DNA of 64,000 nucleotides from contig NC_080051.1 in NCBI RefSeq assembly GCF_026212465.1, positions 17,183,767 through 17,247,766 of the forward strand, read 5' to 3'. The notes below the pieces were generated by a model. That model had not been told where the DNA came from, did no database searches, and was given only the letters and a program-made list of their open reading frames with translations. Shown piece after piece: positions 1-11,151 of the stretch (the stretch's first letter is position 1; every line of letters starts with the position of its first letter). The translations under genes and the position numbers were made by a program. Source of the stretch: Amaranthus tricolor. Lineage: Eukaryota; Streptophyta; Magnoliopsida; Caryophyllales; Amaranthaceae.

Positions 1-715
1 TAGCTAAAACATAGTCAAGTGCGATATTATATTTATCTCTTCATAACTATATTTTTATGAATATATTTACTTTAAATTTTTTAGTAAATTAATATAATTT
101 TTTTATAATAAAGCTTAATTTTTTTGAATGATTGAATGATTTTTTGAATTTTTTTAAGAATTAAAAAAAAAGTTTGGTCTCATTTTAAAGATTTTGAAAA
201 AAATATTACCATTCGTATAATTTTTTTAAAAATATTGATTTATAGGTAAAATTACCCATTTATTAAATAAATCTAATTTTTTAAGCAAATAGGAATATGA
301 AATAGGCAGGTAGCAATAACATGAATTTAGGGAAATGCATCAACAGGCCGCTCTTCGACCTCTTTTAGCTAAAATGTAGTTAAGTGAGATGTTATAGTTA
401 TTTTTTCAATAACTATATTTTCATGAACAAATTTAATTTAATTTTTTAATAAATTTAAATAAATTTATTTTATTATAATAAAGCTTACTTTTTTATGAAT
501 AATAGAATGCTTTGTTGAATTATTTTTAAAAAGAGTAAAAAATATTAGAAATTTCGTCTCATTTTAAAGATCTTGAAATAATATTAGCATTTGTACACTT
601 TTTTTTTTCTATTATATATTGATAGGTGAAATCACCCATTTAATAATAAAACTACTTTTTAAAGCAAATAGAAATAGGAAGTAGATAAGTAGCACTGACG
701 TGAATTTGCAGTTAG
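1..715. repeat. Tandem direct repeat, unit about 365 bp, at least two copies
   Basis: The sequence from position 1 recurs from 366 with the same order of landmarks: TAGCTAAAA at each start, then a TCTCATTTTAAAGA block, an ATTACCCATTTA/ATCACCCATTTA block and a GAATTT block near each end. The copies differ by many substitutions and small indels, so the duplication is old. Copy 1 starts at the window edge, so an array may continue upstream. No coding potential was seen. It could be satellite-like DNA or two fragments of one transposon. Confidence 0.75.
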
Positions 716-1331
716 TATATGAAGATATAATTATTCTATAGCTAGTAAATAAGTCTTGAAAGATAATCTTGCTATATCAAGATATTATTCTCTTTTATTT
801 TGGAATAATATTGGAAAATAATGTTGGTTTATAAATTTAGTCACTTTTCATTTTGCTATATCAAGAAGTTATTCTCTTTACCAAGGTAAATAATTTGAAA
901 ATAATACTGCTTATCAAATCTTCTTCTGCACGTTAAATTGTTATATTAGTAAATGATTTTCACTGCAAATTAACTTACCCATCAGCATAAAAGTGAGTGG
1001 AAAAATTTTCGTTGAGAGTTTGACACGTGTCAACCCTTTTTTTCACTAGTAGTTTTTATAAATTAACCTCAAAATCTTACATAAAAAGATAATATTTTAG
1101 GAAAAATTGTTAAAAACTACCTACAAAAAGTGGTCTTTCGTGAAAAATACCTGCAATAAAATTTTTTTGACAAAAACTACCTAAAAAATATAATTTATTT
1201 GTCAAAGACTACCTAATAACAGAAGATATCAATTTTCCGTTAAAACTAACCGAAGCTATTATATTTAATGAACAAAACAATTTAAAAATATAAAGATTAG
1301 GGAAAATAAACTTAACCCCCTTTTCATTTTC

Positions 1332-1603
1332 TGTAACACCCCGGCCCCTCGGACCGCTGGTGAATACTCTTGGAAACTGTAGACTAGCCCCACAAACCAA
1401 CACAAGTCTTTCCAGCGCACTTTGGCCTCACTCGTGTGCACCCGGGAAAACTTCCCAGGAGGTCACACATCCTAAGATTGCTCTCCACCAAGCACGCTTA
1501 ACTGTGGAGTTCTTAGCAAATGGGCTCTCATGAAAAAAAAGATGCACCTTGTTGATATGAGTAGTCTATCAATCCTTTTTCAAGCTAAATCTGGAGTATT
1601 ACA
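1332..1603 (-). mobile_element. Cassandra TRIM solo LTR carrying a 5S-rRNA-like promoter
   Basis: This 272-bp unit begins TGTAACACCCC, ends GTATTACA, and is flanked by a perfect 5-bp duplication TTTTC (1327-1331 and 1604-1608). On the minus strand it contains the inner part of a 5S rRNA gene, including AGTTAAGCGTGCTTGG (box A region) and GGATGTGTGACCTCCTGG (box C region). A 5S-derived Pol III promoter inside a short LTR is diagnostic of Cassandra terminal-repeat retrotransposons in miniature. Only one LTR is present, so this is a solo LTR left by LTR-LTR recombination. Confidence 0.92.
1440..1520 (-). promoter_or_regulatory. 5S rRNA-like internal Pol III promoter inside the Cassandra LTR
   Basis: Read on the minus strand, the order is AGAACTCC, AGTTAAGCGTGCTTGG, then GGATGTGTGACCTCCTGGGA. 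These match the box A, intermediate and box C parts of plant 5S rRNA with a few substitutions. The outer parts of 5S rRNA are missing, so this is a captured promoter region and not a functional 5S gene. Confidence 0.85.
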
Positions 1604-2421
1604 TTTTCAATCTCTAGCTTTCCCCTTCCTCAACAAACAAAATAGTTTTGTAGTATAATCAATTGAAAATTTTCAACTTGAAATTATGAATCACAAAAGT
1701 AAGATTTAATTTTGAATTTTGCTATAAAGGAAAAAGAAAGGAACAACAATAACACCATCTCCAAAAGAAGAGGTAGGAGAAGAGAACAAAATGAGTAAGT
1801 GTAAAAGAAGAAATAATAAGAAAGAAGAATAAATGGTCTTGTATTGATAGTTGTTCATCTATCGGATGCGGAATGTATGTGCTGTTCATGGACATTCATA
1901 GTAGGTTTTGTTGAAGATGAAGGTTAAAAATGCTACTGATTTCTGGAAATGAAAGAGTGAGGTTGAGGTTGAAGATGAAGTGATGTGTGAGTTTAATAAT
2001 ATTTTCATTTTCTTTTTATTTTTTAATTAATTATAATATTTAATAGTCATCTGCATATAACATGTTGATCAATGTAAAAATAACAGTCAATATGAATAAT
2101 TCTGTTAATTGGTAGTCTTTGACAAAAAATTTATTATAGATTGTTTTCACAAAAAATTACATTTTATAGATATTTTTAATAATTTTTCTAATATTTTACT
2201 CTAACTAAAACAAAACACAATTCTCAATTTAGCTGATTTTTATAAAACTATAACCCAACAACACAAGTCGTAAATGAGAATGTCTAAAATAAAAGGAATT
2301 CAAGCGAAAATAAAAAAGGAAAAAATGGAGTGGTGTGAAGGTAAAGCGGCAGAGCACTTTCTTGGTGAAAAGAGAAGAAAGAAACCCAAAAGCGAGGCAA
2401 AATCTATCCACTGAAATTGAA

Positions 2422-5400
2422 ATGCGACGAGAACGACTTCTTTTAGGAAGTATCCTCAACAACACACCTTTCATTTCTTCTACCAATTCTTTTTCTTCTT
2501 CTTCAATTCATTCATCACATTTACAGCCATTTGGGAAACTCAAACATTTGGGATTTGACCTTCCTGATGTCTGGCCTTCTGATACCTGCTCTCAACCTTC
2601 TCCTAAACTTCACTGTAATTTCTCTTTCTTTCTCTTTTTATTTTGTAATTGATTAATTATTGGGTTGGTTCTAAATTTTGTCTAACCTCTGTAATCGATT
2701 GAACATTTGGATTATTTTATGATATGGTGTAACGGGTAGTTCTTATTTTCTTATAAAAACCATACTCTCACAAAATTCTTCTAGTAGTTACAGTTGAAAG
2801 TGGTTATTGATTTTATCATGTCGATTGATTATTGGCGGTGACAAATCCACCGAACTAGTATCAGGATTCAGGTGGACAATTCAATATTAATAGGTTTTTT
2901 AATCAAAAGACATGCACCATGGCTAGAGAGTGGATTCCCATTGGATATTTAATGACTAAGTTAGAATGTTTTGGTTGATCATTTATCAGTACTTGCATAC
3001 TGCCATTTATGGAGTTCTGTTGAATGGAGAGAGCATTTTGCACTAGTTGGAACCCTGGATAAAGTCAATTACTAATTGTAGGGTTTTGCATGACTAATTG
3101 ATACCATAATTCTTTTGTTTGCTCAGCTGATGTTTCAAGAATATTTGCTGCACTTTTAAGAAGTGTGAATTTTGAACCTTTTTGTACTATAGATTTTCAA
3201 TTTTTACCACTATTCTAAAGCTTGGCAAGCTTGATTGTACTCGAGAATATGGATCTTTTGAATAAGCCAATTCATTTGGGACCCCTTAAATCCACTCTTT
3301 TTCCTAGTCAAAGATTACCCTTTGGCCTTTTATTTTCTCATCGTGAATTCTTTGCAGATGCAGAGATATCAAAGGGGCTTCTTACTTCCCAAATGAATCC
3401 TTCTATATTTATATTTTAACACTGGTTTCTCAAGAATATGCAAGAAAAACACTTTGAATTAATCGCTAGGGATGGCTTAGAACCAATAACTCATTATCGA
3501 ATGGATCTTTCCGTTCTAATACTCTATCCGAGTTATCAATATTATAATAGATTTGGATTCAAAAATTATATATTATCTATAAGGCATTTAGGTAGAACGT
3601 TTATTCAGACATTAGATTGAGATTGTGTGAGACGATAGTAAAATCAAGATCATAGTTGTGTAACTCAAACGTTTTTAGAATGAGAATATAAGAATATAAT
3701 ATAAAAGCAAAAACAAAACAAAAACAGAAAAGGAAAACCAGTTTGACATTTTTAATTCTTAGAATTTAGAACAAAGAAAAACAGAAATAATAGCCTTAAT
3801 TTCCAACATGAATCAAAGCTCATGCTTTAGCAACACTAATTAAGGTCAACACTTTTCAATAACTGTCTTTTATAATCAATGCTTTGTTGCTTAGCCTAGG
3901 GTTCGAAACCAGGACCTACAATTTGGAAGTTCACTACTTTTTTTCAATATATGTTGTGGCGTTCCGTATTCCTAGGTTGTGATTGTTCATCAACTCATCT
4001 AACTCCACTCTATAGAAATAATTGTTTGTTAAATATATTTAAGGGATGTAATTGACCTCATGGACACCCCATTGGATCTGCCCCTGCCTTGTACTTGCAC
4101 TTGATAAATAAAACCCATGAAACTAATTTGCAATGTGTTGGTTGTTTCTTCAAGAATAACTAAGTCATTCCTTTTAAAGCAGTTGATGGGCCAAGTGCTA
4201 AAATCATTGATGGCAAGTCTATCGCGGCTGTGATTAAGTCACAAGTAGCTTCCGAGGTTTCAAGGATGAAGGACATGGTTGGAAAGCATCCTGGGTTGGC
4301 TGTTGTTTTGGTAGGTGAAAGAAATGATTCTCATTCGTTTGTCCGTACAAAGATGAAAGCTTGCGATGAAGTTGGAATCAGTTCGTCTATGGTAGAGTTG
4401 CATGCTGATTGTACGGAGGATGAAGTCCTTCATGTAGTTTCAAACTTGAACAGGGATCCATCACTTCATGGCGTCCTTGTGCAACTTCCCCTTCCGAAAG
4501 TAACTTCTTGAACCAACTCGACTGTATTGACTTTTCGTTTTTCCCTCTGAGGTATTCTAAAGGCTATAGTTACGTGATAGGTATGGTAGACAGCTCAATA
4601 AATTTTTTTACGTTAAGGTTTTTCGTTTATGCACGTGCATTTTTGTACAAACTACAAACCAAGATCATAATGTCAAATTAAATTGTTTCGTACATTGTGT
4701 GGTGCACTTGAATGGGAACTGGAACTTTTTATTTAGGACATTATAAATGTCATATCTTATCAATAAGAGTATGTAATAAATTAACATTAAATTGTTTCAT
4801 ATGCATGCTGATCATACTCTGATCTCCTATTCAACTTTAGTTATTTAATGAGGCGAGTTCCCTTTTTTCTTTTGTCTAGTAATATAGGATTCTCTTCTGT
4901 TAATTGTTTGTCAGTTCTTGTTTCTACTAAATGCTTGTTTGGTTGTTGTGTAATTTTGATTCCTAGCTTCAATTTAGTAACTTGTGAAATGTTTTTCTTA
5001 GCATTTGAACGAGGAGAAGATCCTGAACGTTATTAATCCTGAGAAGGACGTTGATGGTTTTCATCCCTTTAATATGGGCAGCCTTGCAATGAAGGGAAGG
5101 GAGCCCTTTTTTGTTCCATGTGGAGCCAAAAGCTGTATTGATTTATTGCTTAGGACTGGTGTTGAAATGGTGGGAAAGAATGCTGTTGTGATAGGGCGAA
5201 GCAAGATTGTTGGATTGCCAGTGTCATTATTGCTTCAGGTACTTATCTCACATGACTAGCCTTTCTTATGTATCTTAGCTAAACTTGAGTAATGCTTTTT
5301 AATTCTTTTTCCTGGAAGAGGCACCATGCCACAGTGAGTATTGTGCATTCATTCACCAAGAACCCACAAAATTTAACACGTGAAGCAGATATAATCATCA

Positions 5401-6350
5401 CAGATGTTGGTGTCCCAAACATGATTCGAGGCAATTGGTTGAAACAAGGTGCAGTTGTTATTGATGCAGGAACCAACGCAGTTAAGGTAATAACTTCCTG
5501 CACCTTTCAAGTTTTGGAAACAATGACATTTTTTGCTTGCGTCAAAGTCAATGGTATTGCTCCAATCCTCGTCATTAAGTTGATCGGCCCTCTGTCCATG
5601 GAGTATCTTTAAGGTTACTTCATACTATAAAAATGCGGTAACGGTCGCAATCCGGTATCAGAACGATGACGTGGTAACGGGAGTGATGCGGTTATCGTAA
5701 CACCTAAATATCTATCAAATCATAAGATATCCCTTAGATACGCCATTAGGTGGGTTTTTTTACACCTTTACAATGCAAGAAATATTTGTTTTAAAAATCT
5801 TTACAACGCGGCCGATGCAATGCGATGCAGCCTTGTTTTTACACTATGGGCTACACCCACAAATTAAGGAATGGTATATATTGCGTTGATAGTCAAAATA
5901 CTCAAAACTAAGATATATTTCCTAATTTTATTTGGCAAGTGCATTGTTATCGGTAGATTGGAATTTAGAGATTAGTGATTGGATGATATAGGATGATGTG
6001 AAAATGAATTTATGGCTTTTTGGCTATCCATTACTTTGGCACTGCCATTACTATGCTACACATGTTGCTTTTCCAAAATGAGCATTAAATTTCATATGCG
6101 AGGGTTATATTGCTCAAAGGAATATATATCAGGTTTCTGAGGTTACCTTATTTGATACACTGAATATTCTGCACTGCAGGACCCGAATAGGAAACATGGG
6201 TTCCATCTAACAGGAGATGTATGCTTTGAAGAAGCTGTTAGGGTGGCATCCGCAATCACCCCTGTTCCAGGAGGAGTAGGACCTGTAACTATCTCCATGC
6301 TGCTCACCAATACTTTTGATTCTGCTAAACGTGCTTATGGATTTGTCTAA
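2422..6350 (+). CDS. FOLD1-like: Bifunctional methylene-THF dehydrogenase/methenyl-THF cyclohydrolase (FolD family, organellar type)
   Basis: Five exons with GT-AG borders join in frame: 2422-2614, 4183-4499, 5002-5238, 5319-5486 and 6180-6350, giving 361 residues. The enzyme interconverts 5,10-methylene-, methenyl- and 10-formyl-tetrahydrofolate with NADP. Visible landmarks are the N-domain segment [14 protein letters not shown] with the catalytic lysine at about residue 121, [22 protein letters not shown], the Rossmann-type [18 protein letters not shown], and the C-terminal [18 protein letters not shown]. The first roughly 65 residues are Ser- and basic-rich and lie outside the FolD core, as in organelle-targeted isoforms. 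HLNEEKILN and LLLQRHHATVS resemble the Arabidopsis FOLD1 branch, recalled and not searched. The ATG at 2422 is preferred because an upstream in-frame ATG (2335) would precede the targeting peptide with charged sequence. The residue usually Tyr before the catalytic lysine is Phe (about 117). Introns 1 (1.57 kb) and 4 (0.69 kb) are repeat-containing. Confidence 0.9.
5625..5860. repeat. Transposon-derived fragment in FolD intron 4
   Basis: This stretch is locally GC-richer than the intron and carries GCGGTAACGG, GTAACGGGAGTGATGCGG and GCGATGCAGCC style short repeats. Its edges, CTATAAAAATGCGG and in reverse complement ATAGTGTAAAAACAAGGC, look like degraded hAT termini. No matching 8-bp duplication was found, so the class is tentative. 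Confidence 0.35.
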
Positions 6351-7242
6351 GGTTTTAGGTATGCCACTCTTCAACCATTGCTTGCCTGTTCAGTATATCT
6401 AACTGTAGAACTTATTTCTCCGAACCCACTTCTTCTGATGTCTGACATGCGAGTGTAGGATTAATCAGTACTTGCATGCTCATGTAGTTTCCATAAATGG
6501 CTGCAAAGTAATCTGACGTGTATGATTGTACCCGAGATTACATGACCTGCCAAAAAATCCAGGGGTCGATGGCCTGAAAATTAATGTGATGAGTATATGA
6601 ATCATTTACGTAAGTAAGGAAATAGAAATACCTAAATATAACCACACCCAAATCGTCTGAATATCCCGAATCTGAACGTTTTTATGATATTTATGGTGCT
6701 ATTGTGCTATGAACTTGAATATCGAAGATGATGTTGATATGAATATATTAGGGAAGAAGACAGATTAAGATTGAGTACAACAGAGAATTATGGGTTAGCA
6801 AGATAAGTAATCTAGCAACAACCGGGCTTTATATTTTGATAGGCAAGCACTCGTCTAATACTACAAATCTGCAAAACAGACTTCTCAAATCTTCTGACTT
6901 CATCTTCATTTCCATTCATGCCCCTACCTGATAACTGCACTCTCTCCTATGACACACTTACAGAACTATGAAGCTATTCTCATCATACACCTCCCCTTCT
7001 GTCAGCTCATAGCATACTCATATGTAGAGATGTTGAACAAACCGGGCTTGGGTCGAGCCATATACATGTTCTACATTCATGAAATGTGTTTTATATGGGT
7101 CGTGCTTTAAAGCCCGGCCCGGCCCATTTTAAGAAATACACTTAGGTCCCAAAATCCTTTGTGTCTCAAATTACAATCTTAATATACAAATGCAAAGTTT
7201 ATACAACTCCTGCTTTTTATAGTATCAAGTTTCCAAATAAAA
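6351..7242. other. FolD 3' flank, no gene seen
   Basis: This is the likely 3' UTR and downstream spacer of the FolD gene. A short GC-rich patch at about 7030-7130 with CCCGGCCCGGCCC and GGGTCGAGCC motifs looks like transposon subterminal DNA, but no ends could be defined. No open frame of interest was seen. Confidence 0.5.
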
Positions 7243-7867
7243 TGAAAATCTAATTCTAAAGGTTCGACCTTTAATTGGTTATCTTTTAAAGCTCCGACTT
7301 TTTTGATTTAACCTACAAAGGTCTGAACTTTGCATGCCATTTCATTCTAACAGTCACAACAGTTTTCTTCACCGATTATTCCAAAAATAATTTGTCACGT
7401 GTCCAACTATAACTATTCGTTATTTTTTGTAATTAAAAAAATAAAATAAAATTCAAAACAAAGGTAAATTGAAAACAAAAATAAAGAAGGTTTTGGAATT
7501 TTTCAAAAAATTAAACCCTTCCCTTCCCTTCATTGTACATCCTCCCTCCCATCCCCCCACCACCATCACCATCACCAATGTACTTCCCACCACCCCACTC
7601 CCCTTTCGTCACACCACTCCTTCCCTTCTTCTTTACCAGCTCCACCACCATCACTTCCCTCCCCACTCAAAAACCCTATTCCTTCAAATTGGGGAAAGTC
7701 TTGATTAATTTCAATCAAATTTAGGGCTAAATTCAATCAAGTCTTCCTAATTTGGGGTGGAATTTGATCAATTAGTAAACAAATGCGAAGGTGTTGTAGG
7801 TTAAATGAAAGGTTAAGACATTTATAAGATAATCATTAAAGGTTGAACCTTTAGAATTAAATTTTCC
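7243..7867. mobile_element. Mutator-type non-autonomous element with CT-rich interior
   Basis: The left end TGAAAATCTAATTCTAAAGG is mirrored at the right by GGAAAATTTAATTCTAAAGG in reverse complement, and the similarity continues through GTTCGACCTTTAAT/GTTCAACCTTTAAT, giving an inverted repeat of at least 55 bp. The flanking nonamers CAAATAAAA (7234-7242) and AATATAAAA (7868-7876) match at 7 of 9 positions. The interior is a CT-rich block (7515-7680) reading as Pro/His/Thr-rich in two frames, more likely low-complexity or captured DNA than a gene. Confidence 0.6.
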
Positions 7868-8509
7868 AATATAAAACACAATACACGTTTGAGTCCACAA
7901 TCATTGGAGCTAAAAAAAAATATTCCGTATCTCCTCATCTGACAAAAAATATTCAAAACTTTGTCGGCTTATTCCACAATTTTATAACCTGTATTCCAAA
8001 TTCAAAATTCAACAGAAAATATATCTTCCAAACATTATAGGTTGGTTTTAATAATTTAAGTGAAGTTTGAATAAATCAAACATATTATATGGAAACTAAT
8101 TCTCTATAATTTAGCATTGAGACTTTTTATTTCAAGACATAACATACTTATCAATCCTGCAAAAAAATATGATTGGATAAACATGTAAATCAATAGACTA
8201 ATATATTCCAATATACGTTGACGTTCAACTGACTTAGTCAATACGTCGTTAGTATTCTTCACAACTAAACATATGTATGTCTTTCATCATCAACGGTCCT
8301 AATAATATAAAAGCCTACTTTTAGCCAAACCCTTTTTCATCCCGACGCTTACAACGTCCTAAAAATAGGCCAGATCAGGGCTGAAAATGACCCTCCAACC
8401 CGTTGAACACCTTTACTTTTACATAAATTCTTGTATGAGACTGACTCACCGTGAGACACACTTTATACATGGGTTAAATAGCATAGTAATACAAATTATT
8501 AGTGAATGC

Positions 8510-9240
8510 AAGGGTTTAGAGGTTTGATGAAGAAACAGTTGAACAAAGAAGCACAAAAAAAACAGAGCACAACAATAATGGACAAGAACACAAATATTAA
8601 TGAGGTACCTAAGGATATCTCCCCCTCAAAACAAGTTTTTTATCATTAATTTATCAACATACATCAATAACTCAACTCACACAACCTTTGAGAACACTCT
8701 CTCAAGGTAAAGACCTCATCTTTAATGGTGGTCTCACTCAAACACACTAATACAAGAACTCTTATGGATGAACCCTAGTTGCCTCTAGTGTATTAGCCTC
8801 TCTACATACCCCGAATTATGTTCTAAGACCCCTTTATATAATCCCACAACATATTAGAAACCCTAGGACAAAACCCTTGATGCCCAAGTAAAACCCGCAA
8901 AAAAACAGAATAGGCGTACTGCACCTCACTCGATCGAGAACCAGTCTGCTCGATTGGGTCGAGCGGGCCCTTCAGTGACATGCTGCCTCGTTTGTGCAAG
9001 GTTCTCCTCGAGCCTTGCCTTGATGAAGACGCACCTCAACACCTTTCTGTTAGCACTACATAGCCTTCATCAAAGCATGTTATGTCATCTCCAATAATCA
9101 CTTCATCAAGTGATCCAAAAGATATCCTCCCATGCCCCATGCTACTCACATCTTCACTCTCAAGTGTGCAAGCTAGAGCATGGGCAATGAGATGATCAAA
9201 TTCATCACCAATGTAATGGGAATGCCTCTTGCTTCAACAA
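8510..9240 (-). repeat. LTR-retrotransposon-like remnant with unrecognised short ORF
   Basis: Read on the minus strand, a short open stretch (about 9219-9036) encodes DEFDHLIAHALACTLES and SFGSLDEV, followed by TCGAGCGGGC/TCGATCGAG motifs, a TATAAAGG-like promoter box, and GAGGGGGAGATATCC near the end. The same order of coding tail, TATA box and GAGGGGGAGGTAT box recurs at 27.9-28.6 kb and 33.4-33.9 kb. It resembles the 3' end plus LTR of a copia-type element, but both termini are undefined. Confidence 0.5.
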
Positions 9241-11100
9241 TTAGTATATAGACTTTTTGTTTTGAGGTTGTTTCACCTAGAAATGGACTCTCATAAGAGT
9301 AGCTCTTAAAAAAGTGTTTAACTTATAACGGTCATAGAGCGTTTTGAATGCGTTGTCGTAATTCACGGTATGTTTGTGTTTGTGTAGACTACTGTTGAGT
9401 GTAGCAGAAATTAAAAGGAGCTATTATTAGAATTTAGATGAATCTAATCAGAGTTTCCAAGTTAATGAAGAACACAACTTACGTCGGGAATCAAATTAAA
9501 TGCGGACAAGTTATCCTAATTGATAATTTAAAGGGGAAATCCCATTGTTATGGACAAATTAGACCATGCATGATGCAACTGTTCTAGCGAATAGTTACTA
9601 AATCTTTTTTTTTAAGTTACCAAATGGGAGACACTTAACGGCATAAAGCGTTATGAAATGTGTATCTATTCGGTTCTTGTATTAATCCTTTTTTGTCTGA
9701 TTAATGTTAAACAAGTGTAGTATCAATGTTGGTTGATCAATGTTAGTTTTAATCAATTTTGAATTGGCTGGAAATTTTATTTTGGTTTGTTTTATCCACG
9801 TTGAACCGAACATTTATGCTTGACTTGATCGTGTGAGCTTTAGGTCTCCAAATCTGAAATCTTAGGTGCCTCCCTGCTGGACCTGTTTGAATTGAGCGTG
9901 CATCATATATTTAGGGATAAATATGGGTTGGATTAACTAGACCCAGATTCAGAGTCTATTTTTTTTTATTAAACTCTGATTCAATCCAGATTCAAAGTCT
10001 GAAAATTGATGTATTCACATTAATGATTCTTTTTTTAATAAAAATTTAAAAAACTAAGCTTGGTTTTGAAGCTATTTTTCAGATAACTGTCTTCTAGTCC
10101 AAAGCTAAGGTAAGAAGTTTGTTAGCTATTAGTAATGAACAGAATAAAATTGGTCAAAATTAGTTAAAAAAAGTCTAAATCTTCTTTTATTCGTTGTTAC
10201 CAACAACAACTAAGGAGACTTGATTAAATTAAGTCAAGCCTTTGTTCATTGTTTACTAATAGCAAACAAAGTTTGATTTTGTTCGATTATGTAACAGCGA
10301 ACAAAAGAAGACTTGAATTTTTTTACCTTTTCTCTTAGTTATTTAAACTAAATGTTGTAACAAACTGCACGCCTAGTTTTGATACATCCAAAATCTCATC
10401 TTCCTCTCTCAATCATTTAAAAATACAGTTGTGAAGTAAGAGTAAGGTATATTTCTATAAATTCTGTTATTTACTCATTACTTTTAATAATTATTAAATT
10501 TTATTATTTATTTTAGTTAATAATGTTAATTTATTTTGTTATATGTTTTTGGGTAGGTGTTAAAAAATCATCCCATTGAAGAGAACTGTCACTGTGTGAC
10601 TATGGGTATGAAGTTGAATATGATCAGGATTGGAGCAATTTCGATCATGATCGTTAGTAGGTTTTTGTCCATTTTACCTTGATAAAGAATTTGGTTGTAG
10701 CTACTTTAGGTGGGTTGATTCAGAGGACATACAATGACAGGAAAATATTATTATTAAGCTTTATAAGTAGAAAGAAAGAGTTTCAAAACAAGTTACTTGG
10801 TTTGAGGAGGCAAGCATATAGAATGATGCATAGGAGGGAAGAGAACGAGAGGATCATAAGAAAGTTCAGAAAGTAATGTTATGTAGTAGGATTCTTATTT
10901 TATGAATAAATGTTGTAATTTGTTTTACTTAATAAGTATTAATAAATTTGTGATGTATTTTCTACATTTTCCCTATATTATTTTGGTAGTTTATTTGATG
11001 TATTTGCAATAAATAAACTTTTGAAAGTTAACCTAAGCCATCATATGTATAATTCATGGCGGAATAGTTAATCGTTGAATCCCCCGAGCATTTATAATTC
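9241..11100. other. Gene-poor AT-rich stretch
   Basis: No convincing gene was found. A 65-codon frame at 10679-10876 encodes a very basic tail (RRQAYRMMHRREENERIIRKFRK) that is preceded by stops. It matches no family I recognise and is probably a decayed transposon fragment next to the PMD remnant. Confidence 0.4.
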
Positions 11101-11151
11101 CCACAAAATATATAATATAACAAATATACAACAAAATATATATACAGCAGT

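Larger units (their letters stand above)
1100..2189. mobile_element. Mutator-type non-autonomous element (MITE) with nested Cassandra LTR
   Basis: The ends are inverted copies over roughly 100 bp: the left starts GGAAAAATTGTTAAAAAC and the right, read in reverse complement, starts AGAAAAATTATTAAAAA, with the CAAAGACTACC blocks further in also mirrored. A perfect 9-bp duplication, AATATTTTA, flanks it at 1091-1099 and 2190-2198, which is the Mutator hallmark. No transposase is present. The Cassandra LTR at 1332-1603 sits inside it and is therefore younger. Confidence 0.82.

Noticed and set aside
1440..1520. A genuine 5S rRNA gene
   Set aside because: Only the promoter-containing core is present, inside TG...CA ends with a 5-bp duplication, which identifies a Cassandra LTR instead.
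3438..3620. 60-codon frame in FolD intron 1 reading [19 protein letters not shown], suspected to be a plastid DNA insert
   Set aside because: It felt plastid-like, but I could not place it in any plastid gene with confidence. It lies inside a well-supported intron. A BLAST against plastid genomes would decide.
7469..7724. Two overlapping Pro/His/Ser-rich frames
   Set aside because: Both are translations of one CT-rich low-complexity block inside a non-autonomous element.
10679..10876. Small basic ORF ending GLRRQAYRMMHRREENERIIRKFRK
   Set aside because: No recognised domain, stops upstream, and adjacent to transposon debris; a GRF zinc-finger origin was considered but the cysteine pattern is absent.
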